Program-made: the position numbers and the translations under genes
From: Gemmatimonadota bacterium
GTDB taxonomy: Bacteria > Gemmatimonadota > Gemmatimonadetes > Longimicrobiales > Gaopeijiaceae
NCBI GenBank assembly: GCA_007127575.1
Contig: SKZC01000364.1
Location: 1-11,464 of the forward strand
Direction of reading: 5' to 3'
DNA length: 11,464 nt
Shown: in pieces, positions 1 to 7,907 of the stretch
Layout: each line of letters begins with the position of its first letter
Numbering within the stretch: the stretch's first letter is position 1
The notes under the pieces: generated by a model
Told to the model about the DNA's origin: nothing
The model's database searches: none
Seen by the model: only the letters and a program-made list of their open reading frames with translations

Positions 1-172
1 GCTCCACCGGAGCCCCGGAGACCGATTCCCCCTGGAGCCCGTGTACCGAGACGCCTTCGAGAGCTCCCTGGGACTCGTCCGATTCCACCGGGATGGCAAC
101 GGCCGGGTTCGGGAGCTGAGCCTTCGGCAGGCACGGATCCACGACATTCGCTTTCGGCGGGGGGAGCGCTGA
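1..172 (+). CDS. 3' end of an unidentified gene; C-terminal 56 residues
   Basis: An open frame enters from the left edge (codons begin at base 2) and ends at a TGA at 170-172. The 56 residues read LHRSPGDRFPLEPVYRDAFE and continue through a stretch with LGLVRFHRDGNGRV to end in RFRRGER. The alternation of aromatic, 'vRF.RD..GRV..L' and 'R..d.rF.R' resembles the small beta-rich C-terminal domain found at the end of many secreted serine hydrolases (beta-lactamase or DUF3471-like) and related exported enzymes. That resemblance is from memory of the pattern and the catalytic part lies outside the window, so no function can be assigned. The gene converges on the minus-strand array, whose last gene ends 61 bases away. 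Coding status rests on the clean frame, the protein-like composition and the position of the stop before a hairpin. Confidence 0.65.
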   Translation, partial: LHRSPGDRFPLEPVYRDAFESSLGLVRFHRDGNGRVRELSLRQARIHDIRFRRGER

Positions 173-173
173 C

Positions 174-222
174 CCCGCCCCCCTCGGACCCGGTGCGTAT
201 CGGGTCAGGTCCGGGAGGCGGG
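174..222. terminator. Candidate bidirectional terminator between convergent genes
   Basis: The 61-base gap between two convergent stop codons holds an imperfect inverted repeat. CCCGCC at the left pairs with GGCGGG at 217-222, and CGGACC (185-190) pairs with GGTCCG (208-213), with mismatched C/G-rich sequence between the two arms. A hairpin is readable from either strand. There is no clear T-run on either side, so it is not a textbook intrinsic terminator. It is called from position and symmetry only. Confidence 0.4.
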
Positions 223-233
223 TGAGTGGGGCT

Positions 234-2282
234 TCAGCTCACCGGTGGATCCCGGGGAACCAGGCGGGCGGACCAAAGCCCTGAGTTTCCGTCGGAGAAG
301 AGGACCCGCCCCTTGTAGGTCATGGCGCTCCAGGTGAAGGGCGCGTTGGGAAAGAAGCCTCCGGGGTCGAAGGGCTTGAAGACGGCGATTTCACGACCCT
401 GGGTGTACAGGTTCCCCTTCAGCTCCCCGGAGATGTCCACCACCCGGACCCCGCTCTCGAAGTATGCCTGGTAGAGGACGTCGTCCTCGATCCACATGTT
501 GTGGGTGCCATACTCCGGCACGTGGTACTTCGCGATCTTCTTCGGGTTCTCCAGGTCCGAGAAGTCCACGATGTGCACGTAGCCCGACGTCTGCATGGGG
601 CGTCCCCCCTGTCCCGTCGCCGGGTCGAACCGCTCTTGATCGAAGTTGCCCGGGAGGGCCATTGCCGGCCGGGACATGACCTCGTCGGAGGCGAACACCA
701 GGAAGCGGCCGGTGGACTCCTGGTAGTAGGGAAGGACGGTGTGGGTGTTGCCTCCCGGGGTGACGTAGTTCGTGATCAAGACCGGATTCTCGGGACTCCC
801 GCCCCAGCCGCCATGGCCCACATCCACAACCACGATCCCGTTGTTCCACTCTGCGGAGTAGGCGATCCCATCCACCACCATGACGTCGTGGATCCGGCTA
901 TTGGGGTGATTGTACTCGCCCACGTTCACCGGGTTGTAGATGTCCGACACATCGATGATGACGTACTTCTCGCCACCGGACAGGGCGTAGAGGTAGTCCT
1001 CCTCCGGCCAGGTGTTGTGCACCCCTCCGGTGAGATCGTCGTCGTGCTCCGCGGCGATGACGGGATGGGCCGGGTTCGCCAGGTCCAGGATGACCAGCCC
1101 GTTCACCCGGTCCGACGCCCCCTCACGGGTCATGACCGCGTAACGGCCCTCGGGAGAGACCTTCACGTCGTTCACGGTCCGGGCATCCACCTGGATGGAG
1201 TCTGTCTTCACCAGGTTCGCCGGGTCGGTGATGTCCCAGATGTACGCCCAACCGTCTGCGTTCCAGGTGCCGGTGATGGCGTAGTCCCGACCATCGGGCC
1301 CCTCCCACGGCCAGAAGTCCGAAGTGCGCTCGTGGGTGACCCGGCCCCGTCCTTCCACCTGGAACTCCTGGATCACATCCCGGGGCTGCACGTCCAGCAC
1401 GTGACGGGCGGAGACGGGGCCCGCCTGGGCCAGGATGGTGAACCGGCCCGGATGATCCGCCACGAACCGTCCGTCGGCCCCCACCTGTCCGGGGCCCGAC
1501 ACGGTCTCGAACTCCTCCGGAGCCTCATAGGTGAACGACCAGCTCACCGGAAGCCCATCCACCGTGCCCCCATCCTGAGAGATGCCACGGACCCCGAATT
1601 CCACCACGTCTCCGGTCCGCACCTCCTCCGGCGCTTCGTTCAACTCCAGACGCTCCGCCGGGAAGGGCTCCACCCGGTGCTCCACCCCCTCGGTGACCCC
1701 TTCCACCTCAGCGGTGATGACGACCTCTCCGGGACGATGTGCCGTCACATCCCCCGCCCGGTTCACCGTCGCCACCTCCGGGTCCGAGCTGGACCAACGC
1801 GCGGAGACGTAGGGGCGGAGACTGCCGTCTCCGTGGAGAGCGGTGGCGCGGTGACGGAGGGTGGCTCCCTGGAAGAGTCGGCCCGGATCCACCTCCACCT
1901 CCACCGTCTCCACCGGCGGCCAGAGGACCTGAACCGGCACCTCTACCGCGAGCGGCTCCACCTGGGCGTCGGGCGGCAGCACAAGGGTGGCCACGACCTG
2001 GTGCTCCCCCACTTCCAACCCATGAACCTGACCATCCTCCACCCAGACCCGGGCACGGGGAAAAGCGAACCGCATGGGCGCATCCACCCGGTTGCCGTCC
2101 TCGTCGAAGGCCGCCACCGAAAGCGGAACCGAAGAACCTACCTGCACCTCAAGGGCCTGCGGCTCCGCCTCCATCCGCACCACCTCCAGGGAGACGACGG
2201 GGTCCGCCTGCCCGTACAGAGCCAGCGGCGTACCCAGGAGCAGGATCGTCCAGACCGCGGACAGCAAGGGCCGTACACTCAT
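234..2282 (-). CDS. Secreted protein with Ig-like domains and an LVIVD-repeat beta-propeller
   Basis: The protein has 682 residues. The ATG at 2282 is chosen because AGGGAGAG (2288-2295) lies five bases upstream and a signal peptide follows directly (residues 1-26, hydrophobic run WTILLLGTPLALYG, likely cut after YGQA). The frame stays open further upstream, but that part overlaps the glycosyltransferase tail. Residues about 30-300 look like three Ig-like/BIG_2-type beta domains; the second carries the familiar 'W.SSDP.VATV...G.V.a..pG.v.I.A' pattern (163-192). Residues about 305-675 carry at least five LVIVD-type blades: WAYIWDITDPANLVK (345-359), LVILDLANPAHPV (396-408), YVIIDVSDIYNPVNVG (440-455), VHIVDFSDLENPKKIAK (569-585) and VRVVDIS (612-618). 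Such proteins are exported or cell-surface. Their binding partner is generally unknown. It is the last gene of the array, 52 bases after the glycosyltransferase, so co-expression is likely. Family call is firm, role is not known. Confidence 0.88.
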   Translation of the reverse strand: MSVRPLLSAVWTILLLGTPLALYGQADPVVSLEVVRMEAEPQALEVQVGSSVPLSVAAFDEDGNRVDAPMRFAFPRARVWVEDGQVHGLEVGEHQVVATLVLPPDAQVEPLAVEVPVQVLWPPVETVEVEVDPGRLFQGATLRHRATALHGDGSLRPYVSARWSSSDPEVATVNRAGDVTAHRPGEVVITAEVEGVTEGVEHRVEPFPAERLELNEAPEEVRTGDVVEFGVRGISQDGGTVDGLPVSWSFTYEAPEEFETVSGPGQVGADGRFVADHPGRFTILAQAGPVSARHVLDVQPRDVIQEFQVEGRGRVTHERTSDFWPWEGPDGRDYAITGTWNADGWAYIWDITDPANLVKTDSIQVDARTVNDVKVSPEGRYAVMTREGASDRVNGLVILDLANPAHPVIAAEHDDDLTGGVHNTWPEEDYLYALSGGEKYVIIDVSDIYNPVNVGEYNHPNSRIHDVMVVDGIAYSAEWNNGIVVVDVGHGGWGGSPENPVLITNYVTPGGNTHTVLPYYQESTGRFLVFASDEVMSRPAMALPGNFDQERFDPATGQGGRPMQTSGYVHIVDFSDLENPKKIAKYHVPEYGTHNMWIEDDVLYQAYFESGVRVVDISGELKGNLYTQGREIAVFKPFDPGGFFPNAPFTWSAMTYKGRVLFSDGNSGLWSARLVPRDPPVS

Positions 2283-2334
2283 GAGCTCTCTCCCTGGTGC
2301 GAGGCGAACGACAGGTAGACTCCCTCCTGAGAAT

Positions 2335-3792
2335 TCAGCGCTGACGGCCTGGCGGCAAGGGTTCTGCTTCGGACCGATTTCCCGAGGTGAGGAACCCCTT
2401 CCGAGCCATATCCCCCCATTCGGTGGCGCCATGGAGGTAACTCCACATTCCCCGGATCCGCCAGAAGGTGTTGAGCTGTCGATAGCCCAGGTTTTCCAGG
2501 ATGGCGAGCCAGATGAGGTGGAGGAGATCCCTGAGCCGGGGGTAGCGGCGGTAGGTGAGCTCGCCCAGTGCCACCGCCATCACCGAGAGGATGAGACCGA
2601 AGACCACCGCCACCATGAGAAAGGCGGCGATGTAGAGCGGCGACGCCCACCCCAGGAGCACCGTGGTCACGAAGGCGACGTAGCCCACCAACTCCACTAC
2701 CGGACCCAGCATCTCCAGAAAATAGAAATATGGGTAGGCCACCATTCCGATACGGCCGTACCTGGGGTTGCAGAGCATGACGCGGTGGCGGAGGAGAGAC
2801 TGGGTGAGACCTCGTTGCCACCGGTCCCGCTGGCGACCCAGGACTCGGAGGGACTCCGGAGCTTCCGTCCACGCCACAGCCTCGGGCACGGCCCGGATCC
2901 GGTACGCCATCCCCCGTTCCCGGCAGTGCCGGTGAAGGCGCACCACCAGCTCCATGTCCTCGCCCACGGTCTCGTGCCAGAAGCCCCCGGCCTCCACCAC
3001 CGTGGAGCGCCGAAATAGACCGAATGCTCCGGAGATGATGAGGAGACCGTTCAACGCCTCCCATCCCATTCGGGCGGAAAGGAAGGCTCGGAAATACTCC
3101 AGGACCTGGAACCGGGCCACCAGGCTCCGAGGGAGACCCACCGACCGAACCACTCCGTCCTCTACCTTGCACCCGTTGGCGATCCGGATCACTCCTCCGG
3201 CCGCCACCGTGTGCCGGTCCTCCAGGAAGGGCCACACCACGCGGATCAGCGCATCCCGCTCCACCAAGCTGTCCATGTCAATGGCGCAAAAGAGGGGCGT
3301 CTCACAGTAGCGGAGCCCGGCGTTCAGGGCGTCCGCCTTCCCTCCGTTCTCCTTGTCCACGAGCCATAGGTTCGGATGCCACCGACTGCGGTACACCCTC
3401 CGCACCGGGGCCGTGGGAAGCGAAGCCGTGGGGAGACGAGGAGATGAAACCATCTCGAACGCCTCTACCAAACGGGTGAAGGTGCCGTCCCGGGAACCGT
3501 CGTTCACCACGATGATCCGGTGGTCGTGGTAGTTCAGCGTCAGGAGGGACCGAACCGACTCCACACAGGTGGCTTCCTCGTTGTATGCCGGGGCGATGAC
3601 CGTGATGGGAGGAGCCGCCCCCGACTCCAGTAGCTCCGTAGCGTCCAGGCACTTGGCCCGGTCGGAGTGGCGTCGCAGGGACCGGACCGAAACGAAGCTC
3701 GTGACCAGGTACACCCCGTTGAGAAGAAGGAAGTAGGCCAGGACGAGACCATTCGCCGTCCATAGGAGAACGGCTCCCACGCCGGCGATCAC
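2335..3792 (-). CDS. Membrane-bound processive glycosyltransferase, family 2 (PgaC/hyaluronan-synthase-like)
   Basis: The protein has 485 residues. It starts at GTG 3792, which overlaps the stop of the HEAT gene as GTGA; GAAGGA lies just upstream. The longer in-frame extension is only a shadow of the HEAT gene. A hydrophobic segment at about 6-34 precedes the GT-A domain (62-330). All hallmark motifs of processive GT2 enzymes are present: VVNDGS (95-100), DMDS (172-175) for the metal/UDP site, GED (277-279) with the likely catalytic base Asp279, and QRDRW (321-325), the QxxRW motif. After it come hydrophobic segments at about 352-384, 386-412 and 424-437. Known relatives polymerise sugars such as N-acetylglucosamine from nucleotide sugars and push the chain across the inner membrane. 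The sugar here cannot be read from sequence. No deacetylase or outer-membrane porin gene is in the window. The neighbours suggest a regulated polysaccharide, which is inference. Confidence 0.9.
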   Translation of the reverse strand: MIAGVGAVLLWTANGLVLAYFLLLNGVYLVTSFVSVRSLRRHSDRAKCLDATELLESGAAPPITVIAPAYNEEATCVESVRSLLTLNYHDHRIIVVNDGSRDGTFTRLVEAFEMVSSPRLPTASLPTAPVRRVYRSRWHPNLWLVDKENGGKADALNAGLRYCETPLFCAIDMDSLVERDALIRVVWPFLEDRHTVAAGGVIRIANGCKVEDGVVRSVGLPRSLVARFQVLEYFRAFLSARMGWEALNGLLIISGAFGLFRRSTVVEAGGFWHETVGEDMELVVRLHRHCRERGMAYRIRAVPEAVAWTEAPESLRVLGRQRDRWQRGLTQSLLRHRVMLCNPRYGRIGMVAYPYFYFLEMLGPVVELVGYVAFVTTVLLGWASPLYIAAFLMVAVVFGLILSVMAVALGELTYRRYPRLRDLLHLIWLAILENLGYRQLNTFWRIRGMWSYLHGATEWGDMARKGFLTSGNRSEAEPLPPGRQR

Positions 3793-4880
3793 TGCTTTTC
3801 CTTCAGCACCTGTCCGGCCAGATCGGCCCGCGGATGCGGAGAGTGGAATATCGCCTCCAGGGATCCGTCCCCACCCACCTCCCGGAGGGCCCGCGCCGCG
3901 CGAATGGCCACCCAGGGGGACGGGTCGTGGAGCCCATCCAGAAGGAGAGGAAGATCGTCCTTCCCCCCCAGCGCCCCTACTCCCCGAAACGCCGCACCTC
4001 GAACGCCCTCGTGCTCCGCCGACGTCAGGGCCAGAACGCGCGGAAGATGCTCCCCCCGTCCCACTTCCGCCAACAGACGGAGGAGCGCCACTGCGAGGTC
4101 CGGTTCCGGATCCGGGGCCAGCGCTGCTGCCGCAGCGTCCGCCGACTCCGCATCGTGGAGCTCCTCCAAAGTCCGAACCGCCACCGTACGCACCCACCCG
4201 GGGCGGCTCGTGTCCACCATGACGGCGCGAAGGTGCGGGAGCATGAACACCCCCGCACGGCTCAGCAGCCCTGTGAGGTACTCCACGCTCCAGCTCCCGA
4301 AGCGTTCCAGACGGGCCAGCACCTTGGGAGCCAGCTCCTGGTCCCCCTGGGCCAACACAGCTCGGGAGGCCACCATGGCCACAAAGGGAGCGGGGTCGTC
4401 CAGCATCCTTGCCACAGCGCTACGGTGTTCTTGATACCCCAACATGCCCAGCGTCTGAACGGCCCGAGCCCGTTGGTACGGATTCCGGTTCGCCAACTCG
4501 GGGAGGAGGTCCGAAAGAAAGGGCCGGGCCAGGGCGTCCAGACGCCTTCGCTCGGGACCTCGGACCCGGCGGGCGTAGCGCTGCAGGAAGTCCAGGAAGG
4601 GGAGGCGATCCCCCTTTGGTATGCGGGAAACGACTTCCTCCACGGGCCCCTCGGAGGTGAGCGCTTCCAGGACCACTTGCGTCCAACGCTCCTCCCGAAC
4701 GCCCCAGAGGCGCTCCTTGGCCAGATTCCGGAGTCGGAGGAAGATCGTATAGCCGGTGAAGAGGACGCTCAGAACGAGGAGGGTGCCGATGGCTCCCACA
4801 AGTAGGAGGAACCATCGTTCGTGGAGCGGGAGCGAGGCCACGTATTCACGAAGCGCCTCTACATCCACCAGCTCCATCAT
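3789..4880 (-). CDS. Single-pass membrane protein with HEAT repeats
   Basis: The protein has 363 residues. It starts at ATG 4880, overlapping the regulator stop as ATGA; a second ATG follows at once, so 4877 is an alternative. No strong ribosome site is visible, which fits translational coupling. After about 22 polar residues there is one transmembrane helix (about 23-48, WFLLLVGAIGTLLVLSVLF). Then comes a long alpha-helical region with repeated helix pairs typical of HEAT/PBS-lyase repeats: 'RARAVQTLGMLGYQEHRSAV', 'DDPAPFVAMVASRAVLAQGD', 'RTVAVRTLEELHDAESADAA', 'GVRGAAFRGVGALGGKDDLP' and 'DPSPWVAIRAARALREVGG'. HEAT arrays are protein-binding scaffolds with no catalysis of their own. The gene is locked between a response regulator and a glycosyltransferase by 4-base overlaps on both sides. 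It may therefore link the two at the membrane, but that is inference. The repeat domain is most likely cytoplasmic. Confidence 0.87.
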   Translation of the reverse strand: MMELVDVEALREYVASLPLHERWFLLLVGAIGTLLVLSVLFTGYTIFLRLRNLAKERLWGVREERWTQVVLEALTSEGPVEEVVSRIPKGDRLPFLDFLQRYARRVRGPERRRLDALARPFLSDLLPELANRNPYQRARAVQTLGMLGYQEHRSAVARMLDDPAPFVAMVASRAVLAQGDQELAPKVLARLERFGSWSVEYLTGLLSRAGVFMLPHLRAVMVDTSRPGWVRTVAVRTLEELHDAESADAAAAALAPDPEPDLAVALLRLLAEVGRGEHLPRVLALTSAEHEGVRGAAFRGVGALGGKDDLPLLLDGLHDPSPWVAIRAARALREVGGDGSLEAIFHSPHPRADLAGQVLKEKQ

Positions 4881-6424
4881 CCGTGCCGGAGAAGCCGGAG
4901 GATCCGGGCCATGAACTGCCCCGGCGAAAACGGCTTCACCACGTAGTCGTCGGCGCCGAGCTGAAACGCCCGACTCACGCTCTCGTCGGCGGCCAGGGAG
5001 GTGAGGATCACCACCTTCGTCTTGGCCAGGCGCCCTGAATCCTGTAACCGGGCCAGCACCTCCAGTCCGTTCATCCCCGGAAGCTGGAGATCCAGTACCA
5101 CCAGGTCCGGGGGCGATTCCTGAATCCGGCTGTAGGCCTCCTTTCCGTTTTCCTCGTGTGCCACCTTCAGGCCGGTCCGCTCCAGATGGTGCCGGAGGAG
5201 GCCCGCCGTCACCGGGTCGTCCTCCACCACCAGTACGGTAGGATGGGCAGAGGCCTCCGCCTCTCCACGAAAGCCCCCGTCCACAATCCGGCCCTGGGCC
5301 CCGTCCAGGAGCGTATCGAGCTCCCCCACCACCTCCAGGAGATCCGCTCCCGACGGGGTGAGCCGCACCGCTGCGGAGAAGGCTCCCCCCCCCTGCTCCA
5401 TCGCCTCGCGGACGGCTTCTAGCTCCTCCACCACGTCGGAGGACGTCCGGCCCGGGACCAGCAGGAGGAGCTCGGCCATGCTCCATTGAGCCAGTAGGCC
5501 CTCGGGAGGAATGAGCGGTGTCAGGCGCACCACAACCTCCCGGAGCAGCTCTCGGACCGTCCGACCTCGCACCGCTTCCCCCTCGCCGTCCGAGTCCCCC
5601 GCATGGGCGGCGGAGCCGCCCGCTAGGGCTTGGGAGTCCGCGACGACCACCTCCAGTAGCGCAACGACGGCTTCCTCATTCGCCTTCTGAAAGCCCCGAA
5701 ACACTCGGTTCGCCTCGTCCAGTCCGGGAAGCGACCCCAGTGGATCCGATGGGGGAGGAGCCATCCGGTACCGCTCTACCAGGGAGGTCACGGCACCGCT
5801 CAGCGTGGTGGGGTCCACCGGCTTGTCCAGGAACACATCGGCGCCGTAGGCGAAGCACTCCGCCTTCACACCGGCCCCGATTTTCCCCGAGAGCACCACG
5901 AGGGGCGTTCTTCGGGTCCCCTCCTGTCGACGGAGTTCCATGATGAGGAGCCGCCCGTCCACGTCGGGGAGCCCCAGATCCAGGATCACCACCTCTGGCC
6001 GCTCGGCTGCGGCGAGACGGCGAGCCTCTCGTCCGGTTTTCGCCAGGACGACCCGGTGGCCCTGATCCTGAAGTGTGTGCTCCAGGAGCTGTGCGGTCGT
6101 GGGTTCGTCCTCCACCAGGAGGATCCGGGCGCCCTTGGCTCCCGCCATCCTCTCCTCCAGGAGGGACTCCAGGCGCCGGGCCGCCTCCACGACCTCCTGA
6201 GGCTCTGGTTCCAGCATCCCCACGGCGGCTTCGGCTACCTCGGAAAGCCCCACACGCACTGCCTCTCCGTGAAGAAAGCCACCGAGTCGGGCCGCCGCCT
6301 CGCTCCCGTCCTCAGGATCCCGGTCCAACTGCTCCCGGACCTGGCGAAGGGCCTGAAGGTGAGCTGGAGCGGCTCCCAGGAATCGGGCGAGATCATCTGT
6401 AGGAGATGGGTTCGGCCCGTTCAT
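4877..6424 (-). CDS. Multi-domain response regulator: HPt-like, receiver, degenerate GGDEF-like, receiver
   Basis: The protein has 515 residues from ATG 6424. Residues about 10-92 are helical and contain FLHGEAVRVGLSEVAEAA, resembling an HPt domain with His52 as candidate phosphate carrier. The first receiver (about 99-219) has ILLVEDEP, the phospho-acceptor Asp149 in ILDLGLPD, Ser179 where Thr/Ser is usual, and Lys201 in LDKP. Residues about 236-382 read like a GGDEF fold without its signature: AQWSMAELLLLVPG (312-325) sits where R-GGDEF-allLPg would be, followed by a late FSAAVRL and a 'GADLLEVVGELDTLLDGAQG' helix. It should be catalytically dead as a diguanylate cyclase. The second receiver (about 395-513) is complete: EDD 401-403, Asp445, Thr475, Lys497. 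There is no DNA-binding domain, so output is probably by protein contact. The start is uncertain: ATG 6424 has no good ribosome site, and upstream TTG codons or an ATG at 6523 inside the amidase are possible. Confidence 0.88.
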   Translation of the reverse strand: MNGPNPSPTDDLARFLGAAPAHLQALRQVREQLDRDPEDGSEAAARLGGFLHGEAVRVGLSEVAEAAVGMLEPEPQEVVEAARRLESLLEERMAGAKGARILLVEDEPTTAQLLEHTLQDQGHRVVLAKTGREARRLAAAERPEVVILDLGLPDVDGRLLIMELRRQEGTRRTPLVVLSGKIGAGVKAECFAYGADVFLDKPVDPTTLSGAVTSLVERYRMAPPPSDPLGSLPGLDEANRVFRGFQKANEEAVVALLEVVVADSQALAGGSAAHAGDSDGEGEAVRGRTVRELLREVVVRLTPLIPPEGLLAQWSMAELLLLVPGRTSSDVVEELEAVREAMEQGGGAFSAAVRLTPSGADLLEVVGELDTLLDGAQGRIVDGGFRGEAEASAHPTVLVVEDDPVTAGLLRHHLERTGLKVAHEENGKEAYSRIQESPPDLVVLDLQLPGMNGLEVLARLQDSGRLAKTKVVILTSLAADESVSRAFQLGADDYVVKPFSPGQFMARILRLLRHG

Positions 6425-6491
6425 GGAATGCAGTGCGTACAGGTGACGTTCCGCCTTTCCCAACTCCCCTTCCGCCCACAACGGTCCCCGC

Positions 6492-7907
6492 TCATCCCGA
6501 CTCCCCAAGGAGCGATGGCACACCCAGCCGCCGGTCGCTCCGCCCCAGGATTCGCTCGGCCATGAGCGCCACTCTCAAGAGCTCCTCGTCCGATCCACGG
6601 GGCCCCAGGAGTTGGAGGCCCACCGGCATACCATGGGGATCCAGACCCACCGGGAGGGTGATGGCCGGAAGGTCCATTACGCTGGCGGAGCAGGTAGGTC
6701 GGAGGGCAGCCCGGTTGACCGTACCGTACGCCTGGCCCTCCGCCACCTCCTCCAACGGCGGCGGGCTGAAGGTCGTAGACGGGAGGACCCACACAGAAAC
6801 GTCGCGGAAGAGCTCCCCCGCTTCCCCTCGGATTCTTTCCCGTTCGGCCAACGCCTCGCGGTACTCTGCGGAACCCAGCTCCGGCGCCCTTCGGATCCGG
6901 TCCCCCACCACCGGATGGAGGAGGGGGATCCACTCGTCCAGCTCTTCCTGGAGGAAGGCCCGGCACTCCGCTCCGGCCAGCCCCATGTCCAGATAGACGA
7001 CCTCACCTCGGCGGATGAGATCGCCCTCCAGGGAAGTCAAGCCCCACCCCGCCGCCACCAGTTCCTCCAGGGCCTGCTCCAACACGTTTCGGACCCCGGA
7101 TTCGCACGCCTCCCATACTTCGGCCGAAGGCCGTCCCAACCGAAACCGCGAAGCCCCTGGCCTCCCCAACTCCTCCAGAAAGGCCACGGGATCGCCCCAC
7201 CGGGGGTCCACGGCTCCGAAGACATAGGCCGCATCCTCCACCGACCGGGTCAGGGCTCCCACCACGTCCAGCGAGGAGCTCAGGGGAACGACGCCGTCGG
7301 TGGGCCACCGCCCCGTGGTGGTCCGGAGTCCCACCCCCCCGGTCATGGAAGCGGGAATCCGTATGGATCCGCCCGTGTCCGTCCCCAGCGCCACCATGGC
7401 AGAGCCTTCCCAGAGGCTCACTCCGGCCCCGGAGGAGGATCCTCCAGGAATCCGATGCACCTGGGCGTCCCAGGGGTTTCGAGGCGTACCCCAGTGGGGG
7501 TTCACTCCCAGCGCGCCGTACGCGAACTCCACGGTGTGGGTCTTCCCCATCACCACGGCCCCCTGAGACCGGAACCGGTTCACCAGCCATCCGTCCCGGG
7601 TCCAGCAGCTCGGAAGGGAGCGCGGGCTTCCGGCGAAGGTAAGAAAGCCATCCACACCGTAGAGGTCCTTTACGGAGATGGGGATTCCGGAAAACGGGGG
7701 CAGCTCTTCTCCCTTTTCCACCGCCCGCTCCACCCTTCGGGCCTCCTTCAAGGCCCCCGGCCCATTCACCCGGCGGTAGGCCCGGAGGCGGCGCCCCTCC
7801 AACTCGTGCCGGTCCAGTGCCTCGCTCACCAGCTCCACGGGAGAGATCCGGCCCCCACGGATCCCCTCGACGGTCTCCCTGAGGGGAAGCCACGTCGCCG
7901 GGGTCAT
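6492..7907 (-). CDS. Amidase of the amidase-signature (GatA-like) family
   Basis: The protein has 471 residues. It starts at ATG 7907, overlapping the DinB stop as ATGA. An extra 18 upstream codons are open but lie inside the DinB gene. The amidase-signature catalytic set is complete: Lys80 in PISVKDLYGV, the Gly/Ser loop GGSSSGAG (155-162) with the cis-Ser, and the nucleophile Ser181 in DTGGSIRIPAS. Length and the C-terminal 'DLPAITLPVGLDPHGMPVGLQLLGP' type ending (412-436, quoted in part) are normal. The family hydrolyses amides to acid plus ammonia using a Ser-cisSer-Lys triad. The GatA subunit of tRNA amidotransferase belongs to the family, but no gatB or gatC is near, so a stand-alone hydrolase of unknown substrate is more likely. 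It probably acts in the cytoplasm because no signal peptide is seen. The stop lies 67 bases before the regulator start, so read-through into the downstream cassette is possible. Confidence 0.9.
   Translation of the reverse strand: MTPATWLPLRETVEGIRGGRISPVELVSEALDRHELEGRRLRAYRRVNGPGALKEARRVERAVEKGEELPPFSGIPISVKDLYGVDGFLTFAGSPRSLPSCWTRDGWLVNRFRSQGAVVMGKTHTVEFAYGALGVNPHWGTPRNPWDAQVHRIPGGSSSGAGVSLWEGSAMVALGTDTGGSIRIPASMTGGVGLRTTTGRWPTDGVVPLSSSLDVVGALTRSVEDAAYVFGAVDPRWGDPVAFLEELGRPGASRFRLGRPSAEVWEACESGVRNVLEQALEELVAAGWGLTSLEGDLIRRGEVVYLDMGLAGAECRAFLQEELDEWIPLLHPVVGDRIRRAPELGSAEYREALAERERIRGEAGELFRDVSVWVLPSTTFSPPPLEEVAEGQAYGTVNRAALRPTCSASVMDLPAITLPVGLDPHGMPVGLQLLGPRGSDEELLRVALMAERILGRSDRRLGVPSLLGESG

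Noticed and set aside
501..2318. Long plus-strand open frame (605 codons) opposite the LVIVD gene
   Set aside because: It is antisense to a gene with clear domains and a signal peptide, its product is rich in His/Arg/Pro/Gly with no motif, and GC-rich genes commonly leave such open shadows.
3793..4197. N-terminal extension of the glycosyltransferase frame by 135 residues
   Set aside because: The extension is Gly/Ser/Arg-rich, lies wholly inside the HEAT gene, and a GTG with a ribosome site exists exactly at the HEAT stop.
4881..5486. N-terminal extension of the HEAT frame by about 200 residues
   Set aside because: It overlaps the receiver region of the regulator, is low-complexity, and the ATGA overlap at 4877-4880 gives a natural start followed by a membrane helix.
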